From NCBI GenBank assembly GCA_914767715.1, contig OU612065.1, positions 35,898,001-35,962,000 on the forward strand: a DNA stretch of 64,000 nucleotides, written 5' to 3'. How positions within the stretch are numbered: position 1 is the stretch's first letter; the number at the start of each line of letters is the position of its first letter. The notes below the pieces were generated by a model. It was not told where the DNA came from. It did no database searches and worked only from the letters and a program-made list of their open reading frames with translations. The position numbers and the translations under genes are program-made. The DNA is from Membranipora membranacea. Its lineage: Eukaryota; Bryozoa; Gymnolaemata; Cheilostomatida; Membraniporidae. Of this stretch, positions 57,801 through 64,000 are shown in pieces.

Positions 57801-60800
57801 CCAATAATCCTCCTAAACCTTCTAGTTCAAGATTATTTCTAATTTATCAAGTCAACTCAGTTGTCATTTTTGTACTGAATATGTGAGTCTGTTTAGTGAG
57901 CCGGTGCAGGAACCAAATTCTGTTTTGAAATTAAATGAAAAAGGAAACAAATGCACACCAAATGATATCCCAAAAAATTTTAAATAATGACCATGTTTGA
58001 CCCTTGGTTCGACCAATGTTCAATTGATCATTACAATATTTTCAGAGCGGATTTTACACCTTGGGTGGTCATCAGTTTAACTTTCGACCCCATCATAATG
58101 AGAGCTCTGGTCAAGCTTATGTGACGAGAAAACCAGCTGTGGATAAAACTAAACCCTTCTCAAGGGATAGAGGTGAGTGACGCAATCCCACAATGCAACT
58201 TTAACCTGAGTTCTTGTATTATGTACTGCTGATCTGAACACAAAAATGAAGCTGGATAACTTCATGAGGAGGAAGGCCCTTTTATTTGTCATTTCACGCC
58301 CTTCTGTCCGCTAATTATAACCTGGACTGACTGATCAGTAGTGATCAGCAGTGTCCGCCTCTTTATAATGGGCAAGGTTTTAAACAACATCCCTTGAACA
58401 ATACATTTTCAGACACACATGCTCATTGATAGATCTCCAGGATGGTCCTGTAGCTTTAGGTGAATTCACTGCCTCATGCAGGGGCGTATATTCTAAAAAT
58501 TTTCACTCACTGACTTTTTAGAGATGAGCATAATGATCGGGCGCTGCCCGTTCCACACGGCGTAGGCGTGGCGGGGAGGGTGTGGGAGGGGCGCTTAAGC
58601 GCCCTCCCACCACGGAAATTTTTGCATATCGGTAGCAAAATAGTGCAAGCAGAGAGGTATTTCAATAGCTCACTGAGGTATTTCAATAGCTCACTGAGCT
58701 GTTGGGTACTTTCAGAAACAACTCAATAGCAGTAGAAGATTACAGGAAAAATTTTGAAAAAAACTGCCCTAAATGGGATTCGAACCCACAACAATCTGAT
58801 ATACAGTGATTATAAAGCAGACGCTCTACACACTGAGCTATTCAGTCACTCACGGAAATCCGTGGGCCGTGAGTGCTAATATACGCCACTGGCCTCATGT
58901 TTCCAGATCCATTACTAATAAGGTGACAATAGGCCCTGTGGTAAAAAAGGGATGTCAGGTCATATGGGGCTTTTGTTTGCTTTTGAGGTCGGGATCAGTT
59001 AACAGAAGGGTAGAGCAAGTTAAAAGACTTGCATATCTTTTAATGAGCGTTGTTGGTGTAATGAGATCCACTTTGACATATCCTTAGAGATGCCACATCA
59101 TGCTGTCATAGGGTCTGTGAATAATAATCATGAGACTCAGTCTAGCAATGTGCATGGTGACGTTGCTATTTTGGCTTTTAAATTGAGATGTATAATTTGC
59201 TTTAAGGATAACTAGTAATTAGGCAAAGTTCTCTTACTGATCTTTCAAGATCGGTTTATCACATCCGCATCGGCAGAATATTAGGACGCCCTTCTGCCTT
59301 TAGTAACTCACCAAATAATCTACTCACCATAGCAGGCAATCAAAATACACAAGCTAGCCCATCTGCTTGAAAATTCTTGTCCAATTCTGGGTAAACTGTT
59401 AAAACTTTTCCTCATTTGTTGATAAAGGAATGTCACCAATGTCACCTCTGTTTTCGACAAAAGGGAGGGTGGGCTGCCCCTAAGGAGGGACACAAGTTGC
59501 CTGAAGTCCTCGTACTGAGAGTGTGATACAGCCTAGAAAACTAGGCTGCATCCTAGAGGTGAGGCCATGGTGGACCTCCTAATCGTAAGTGTGCAGCAAG
59601 CTGCCAGAAACTGAAACAGGCACCAAATAGCCATTGGCAGTGACACTTTGATCTTAGCCAATGGCCACCCTGACACACTACTTTAATATGAATTCAGAAA
59701 TGATAAGGACGTTTCTATTATTATATTATTTTTTATCATTATTCACGCTTTAGTTATTGTGAAGAGGGACAGCAGCAAGAAGAGAAGACAGCGAGCGGCT
59801 GCAATCACCCCCATCACAGCTACAGTAGAGCTCACTATGATCATAGACTACTCTATATATGATCTGATAGTAAACACTGATGAGGTCACTGCGGAGGGGA
59901 CAACTGATAGAACTGTCACTACGCTCCTGTATTTTGCTCACATGGCTGATATGGTAATTCAAAGTTTTCCTTGTCAATAATTATGAATTTACGCAAAATC
60001 TGATCAGAAAGATCTAGAACCATTTGCTATTTCCGACAATTTAGCTAATATCGCTGGCTTTTCATGAGGTTTCAGTGTACAATGACCCTTTCGCTGTTAT
60101 AAACGAAACTGCAGTGGTCAGCATAAGGTGTACCTTTACGTATAGTGACTATTTAGGCATGTATTTATGGGGGGGGGGGCGTGGCTATTATTGGACTTGT
60201 CAGCGGAGGATGGCCATATAGGAGTTTTTTTTAATCTTTGTTACAGATTAACGAGAATTATCAGACAATGAAGAATGATGATATCGCTATAACTGTAGAT
60301 CTCGCTCAGCTAATTCTGATAACCGTAAGTCTAGTCTGGGTACATAAACGTAAGTGGGTGGGCTTGCGAACCCCACCATATACTGTCCCGAGATAAGTCT
60401 GTGGTCCGATCACAAGGGATTTATTATAATTGCCAGGGCCCCTAACATGTAATGGGTAAACTTTGATATTTCAAAGCCTAGAGTGAGCAAGTTGGTTTGG
60501 ATCTTATGTATCTTGTTGTCATATTGACTATTTCATCCCCTACCCCAATCCAATGTTTGTTGACTAGCCCTAAAATGCATCATAACTAGAAAAGGTCCTA
60601 GACAGAGAGGATGCAATGAACTTACAAAACGGATGTAACCCAACAGGCAAGGAAGTGTACAAGGGCATAACTCATACGATATCACTGTTACTCTATCTCG
60701 GGCAACCAATAATCAAAGCACTCAATCATTTCATCTCATGTTCATTTACTGCTGATGTCTGGGGGCATTTTGGGTACAATGCACTCTCATTTCATGCATC

Positions 60801-63800
60801 AGAGAAGCGCACATCACGGCTCTCCTAAGGGACAAGGCTGTTATGACTACCCTGACTACTGGTCGGTGAGAGTTCACCTGGTCCACGATCATAATCCAGG
60901 GGACTGGGTCAGAATTTTAATTAAAACCATTAATATCTCACGCATGTTGAAGGGGAGGCGCTCTAAACAACTGAAGGGCCTCCTCCTATGTGTCGCTGTT
61001 GGGATTCCTAAAATTTCTTTGTGGGAAATTTTCACAATTTATTATACTCGCATCATGACACATGTCTTACTGCCTCATATTTTTATTAAATCCAGTCATC
61101 ATCAGAAATGTCCCACTTCACAGAAGATGACAAATATACAAGCGGTGGATCTACTTATGTCGATTCTTCCAAGACCCTGGCGAGGGTGAGGGACTGGTAC
61201 ACCACTGACGAGGCTAGTTCTATATTAGAGACTGAAACGGATCATCTTATGTTATTTACTGCGTAAGTATCGCACTTAATATGTAGCCAGTTTGACGAAA
61301 TTACCACAATACAAGTTTCAGTTGTTGGTAAGGATTCTGCGGTAGTGAAATTTAAATGCATTCACTTCTATACTATTTGAGCACCAAAGTATGTGGTCGG
61401 TAATGTCTTGCTAAGATTCACTAGTGCTCATTGAATTCTAAAATTGCAGTCAGCATAATATCACTCCATACATGGTGATACAAGGCACACAATGTTGACA
61501 ATCCTTTTTCTCTCTCAGATATGACATATATGAGGAGGATGATGGAAGTACTGGAACAGTAGGTAAGTATAGTACAGTATAGTACAGTCAAGTACAGTCA
61601 AGTACAGTCATGTACAGTCAAAGTCCCAAATTAATTATAAATGTGTAACTTTAAACTCTCAAGTACCCTGAGAGTGAGATTTAACAGCAAATTCTGTGGG
61701 TTGGGTGAAGCAATGGGGGTTCATTAGGTGAACACCTCATGAAGATTCCAGTAACTGACCTTTTAGATGTCACATTCAATGTAAAAAGGAAATCTTGTAA
61801 GGACTTGATTTTTTGAGTGGTTATGAACACAGTTAATTACTTAGCCCTGAAGTTTGAACAAATTTACTTTCAGCCGATCTCATCATTGCAAAGGTAGTTC
61901 AATGATCTCAGGACTAGTTTCACACATACTGAGAAATTCCATCTGTGTTTTTTACCTGAAATAATTCATTGTCACTTGAGACCCATACCATAATTCCAAC
62001 CTCTACATATCCTTTGTTTTTCCATTCAACCAATGACAATTGTTGAGCATTGAGTTTTTGTTTTGTAACCAATAACATAATAATACTCAATTTAAACAAT
62101 GTACACAAACCCTGGTCTCCTTTCTCGATACTATATTTTATGGGGCCATTTCAACTGCAGCCTGATATAATACCACTGATAAAGGTCGGTTGACATGGAG
62201 TGATGGTAGAATACACAGTATGGCAATTTGTGATAAAGTTCCATCAATAGGTAACTCTGTGTCAGTTATTGAATCTACCTAAAAATCTGGCAGCTTTTAC
62301 GTTACGCAGTGCTTGCCAAAAGGCATCTAAAACTCAGGCAAGCCAAACTGCTTTATAAATGTTGGTCGTCTGTAGAATTACTGAACTTTTTTGGAACCAG
62401 TCAAACACAAGAAATGCGTCCCATTTTCTATACCCATACATCAGCAGGGTGAGTTATAAGCTCCTAAGCTTTTATTAGCTGGCAAAGGGACAAGGAAGTT
62501 GTGATAGGGAGCAACGAATTATTCCTGAACAGGTCACAAGATATCCAATCATACCTGCTAATCAAAAATCATCAGTGGGCGGCGCAGGTGTCGGGTGTCG
62601 GATTTGTGTATTAGTAATCCATACTTGGGTACCATGCTCCCAGTGCTCCTAATGCTCATTTACTGAGGACACGATAATGTGTTTAAATTCTTTTGATTTC
62701 TTTTGACAAAACCTCAGTGACTGAGGAATCTCAATCTGACAGATGTGGGATAGTGCTCATCGATGTGCTCCTGAAAATGTCATAACTTAATACCTTTGAC
62801 ACAACCCTGAGCAGCAATCTAAGAGCAACTAAATAATATAAGTGTGAAGAAGAGACACTACTGTCGTAAACGGATTGATTCATGAAGTTTGCGTGACCAG
62901 CAAAACAGACAAATAAACAAGTTGTGGGGGAGCTTTATCAAACTAGATCTCCAGAAGTTATGCTCAACAAAAGTAATTTACTGCGCAGGTGGTAATTGTG
63001 AGACATCAGTGGTTATAATACTTAGAGTAATGTAAAGTAAAAAAATTAGAAGTTTCCATAACAAAACTCAGATATAGTACTCCCTTGGCAAAGATAAAAA
63101 TTCCAAATACAGAATATCATGAAAAGTGGTCCACTACTCGCTCTCCTTTGGATTAGCAAAAACAAAACTTAGTAACTGTGTTTTACTTTCATTTGCTTGT
63201 TAGTTTTACTGGTTATATTAGCTGGTACTGGGACAAGGAAGTTGCGATAGGGAGCAACAAATTCTCCCCAAATATGTCACAAGACACGCAATTATTGTTC
63301 AACCACATACCTGCTAATCAAAAATCATATCAGTGGGTGGTACTAGGTGTCGGGTGTCAGGTTTGTGTATTAGTAATCCATACTTAGGTAACACGCTCTC
63401 AGTGCTCCTAATGCTCATTTTCTGAGGACACGATAATGTGTTTAACTTCTTTTGATTTCTTTTGACTTAACCTCAGTGACTGAGGAATCTCAATCTGACA
63501 GATGTGGGATAGTGCTCATCGATGTGCTCCTGAAAATGTTTCACATATGAATTAATGAAGTTTCCGTGACCAGCAAAACAGACAAATAAACAAGTTGTGG
63601 GGGAGCTTTATCAAACTAGATCTCTAGAAGTTATGCTCAACAAAAGTAATTTACTGCGCAGGTGGTAATTGTGAGACATCAGTGGTTATAATTTTGAATG
63701 TTGAGAGGAGATGGGGCATGTTGACATTGGACGGCAAGTGAGAAGTTTGGGGACTGTGTTACATGTTCTATTGATGGATGTTTCAGGTCTGGCATATACT

Positions 63801-63901
63801 GGTACTATCTGTGACAGTGACGGCTACTCAAGCTCTATAGTAGAGATAGGTTATCTGATGTCATACGATGCCAGCACAGCAGCCCATGAACTCGGGCACA
63901 G
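54871..63901 (+). CDS. ADAM-like secreted zinc metalloprotease (M12B, reprolysin family), 5' part, at least 9 exons
   Basis: Secreted or membrane-tethered metzincin protease; the gene continues past the window. Exons: 54871-54952, 55234-55601, 56042-56128, 58046-58172, 59754-59953, 60247-60324, 61096-61262, 61519-61562, 63787-63901 (ends phase 2). The first exon is a signal peptide (PSLSLIISSCLLLIIVSAEI). A prodomain follows (VDMQFSSHGRKHHLELKPS, GFYTLGGHQFNF). A furin-type site, KKRRQR, lies near residues 230-235, and then the protease domain begins (ATVELTMIIDYSIYDL). The last exon carries GLAYTGTICDS, SSIVEIG and AAHELGH, the first zinc histidines and the catalytic Glu (about 419) of HExxHxxGxxH. 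The 'GLAYTG..C' style is like invertebrate ADAM/ADAMTS-type enzymes. Exon 2 could instead start at 55159, which stays in frame and adds 25 mostly hydrophobic residues. ADAM and ADAMTS cannot be told apart without the downstream domains. Confidence 0.88.
55840..55935. mobile_element. Small TIR element with CCAGCTATCC arms, copy 2
   Basis: TGTCGGGATAGCTGGTAGT (55851-55869) and ACTACCAGCTATCCTGACA (55909-55927) are inverted copies with a 39-base loop, in intron 2 of the metalloprotease gene. Arms and the leading GCTCAAACTG match 13308-13470. This copy has lost most of its interior. Confidence 0.65.
58479..58891. mobile_element. hAT-like non-autonomous element (413 bp) carrying a tRNA-like Pol III unit
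   Basis: Ends CAGGGGCGTATATT and AATATACGCCACTG are 14-bp TIRs with one mismatch, of the CAGNGGCGTA type common in hAT elements. A perfect 8-bp target duplication, GCCTCATG, flanks it (58471-58478 and 58892-58899). It contains a minus-strand tRNA-like unit (58764-58850) and a tandem 20-bp duplication, TATTTCAATAGCTCACTGAG, at about 58659-58699. No transposase. It lies in intron 4 of the metalloprotease gene. Confidence 0.88.
58764..58850 (-). ncRNA. tRNA-like Pol III unit inside the hAT-like element
   Basis: On the minus strand it has a consensus A-box (TAGCTCAGTGTGTAGAGC), a consensus B-box (GGTTCGAATCC), a paired D-stem (GCTC/GAGC) and a paired T-stem (GTGGG/CCCAT). Seven Ts (A-run 58757-58763 on the plus strand) follow directly as a Pol III stop. 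The acceptor stem pairs poorly and the anticodon region is about 8 nt too long, so a working tRNA is unlikely. SINE-type origin is inferred. Confidence 0.65.
61568..61620. repeat. Short tandem repeat abutting the exon 8 donor of the metalloprotease gene
   Basis: Five to six copies of a 10-bp unit, AGTACAGTCA or AGTACAGTAT, begin within the donor sequence GTAAGTATAG. It is a simple repeat in intron 8. Confidence 0.8.
62470..63695. repeat. Direct duplication of about 500 bp within intron 8 of the metalloprotease gene
   Basis: About 62470-63020 and 63212-63695 are copies in the same orientation. Shared blocks in order are GGGACAAGGAAGTTG, ATACCTGCTAATCAAAAATC, GGTGTCGGGTGTC, GAGGACACGATAATGTGTTT, CTCAATCTGACAGATGTGGG, GACCAGCAAAACAGACAAAT and TTTACTGCGCAGGTGGTAAT. 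The second copy lacks about 80 bases present in the first. No ORF is maintained across both. Confidence 0.85.
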
Positions 63902-64000
63902 GTGAGCAGATCGTAAAGAACTTTATGTCAATGTCAGCACAAACTCTCTTAACTGATAAATCTATACTGTGTAAACACCATCACATGTTAACATAAATAT

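Noticed and set aside
58764-58850. Functional tRNA gene on the minus strand
   Set aside because: A and B boxes are good, but the acceptor stem has mismatches and the anticodon region is about 8 nt too long.
60616-61189. Two overlapping open frames of 70 and 144 codons before exon 7 of the metalloprotease
   Set aside because: The real coding exon (61096-61262) lies in another frame. These frames show no family features.

Overview
This is a window of animal (metazoan) nuclear DNA. The genes are split by GT-AG introns with matching phases. They include families that are animal-specific or typical of animals: a drebrin-like actin adaptor, an ADAM-type metalloprotease, the ATP-synthase subunit DAPIT and a SKI-family nuclear protein. 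Introns and spacers are AT-rich and littered with LINE fragments and short terminal-inverted-repeat (TIR) elements. The phylum cannot be fixed from the sequence alone; a non-vertebrate animal is my inference. There are no prokaryotic operons, CRISPR arrays or functional RNA genes that I can support. All gene models were spliced by hand, and in every multi-exon gene the exon phases join without a break.

Layout, left to right. 1-398 (-): the first two coding exons of a gene running off the left edge, divergent from 793-9636 (+), PUM3, an rRNA-processing Puf protein of 10 coding exons and 633 aa. Convergent with it is 10566-13721 (-), APIP/MtnB, the methionine-salvage dehydratase (7 exons, 252 aa). 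13722-17902 is a spacer holding a broken LINE reverse transcriptase. 17903-31171 (-) is a 12-exon gene for a 1559-aa nuclear protein with SKI/SNO/DAC-like and SKI SMAD4-binding-like regions plus an AT-hook; I do not recognise an orthologue. Divergent from it is 32576-41375 (+), DBNL/Abp1 (11 exons, 493 aa, ADF-H plus SH3). Tail to tail with that is 42420-43646 (-), APMAP, with an intronless coding region. 43659-53498 is transposon-rich: LINE fragments, a broken PIF1-like helicase and a MITE. 53499-54172 (+) is the 55-aa DAPIT/ATP5MK gene. 54871 to beyond 63901 (+) is the 5' half of an ADAM-like secreted metalloprotease, ending in the HELGH zinc site.

The genes are unrelated housekeeping and signalling genes and do not form a pathway. 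The most unusual content is in the mobile DNA. Two different TIR elements (36460-36849 and 58479-58891) each carry a tRNA-like Pol III unit followed by a T-run. A PUM3 intron holds a fold-back element interrupted by a second element, whose sister copy lies 46 kb away; both copies have recognisable 8-bp target duplications.
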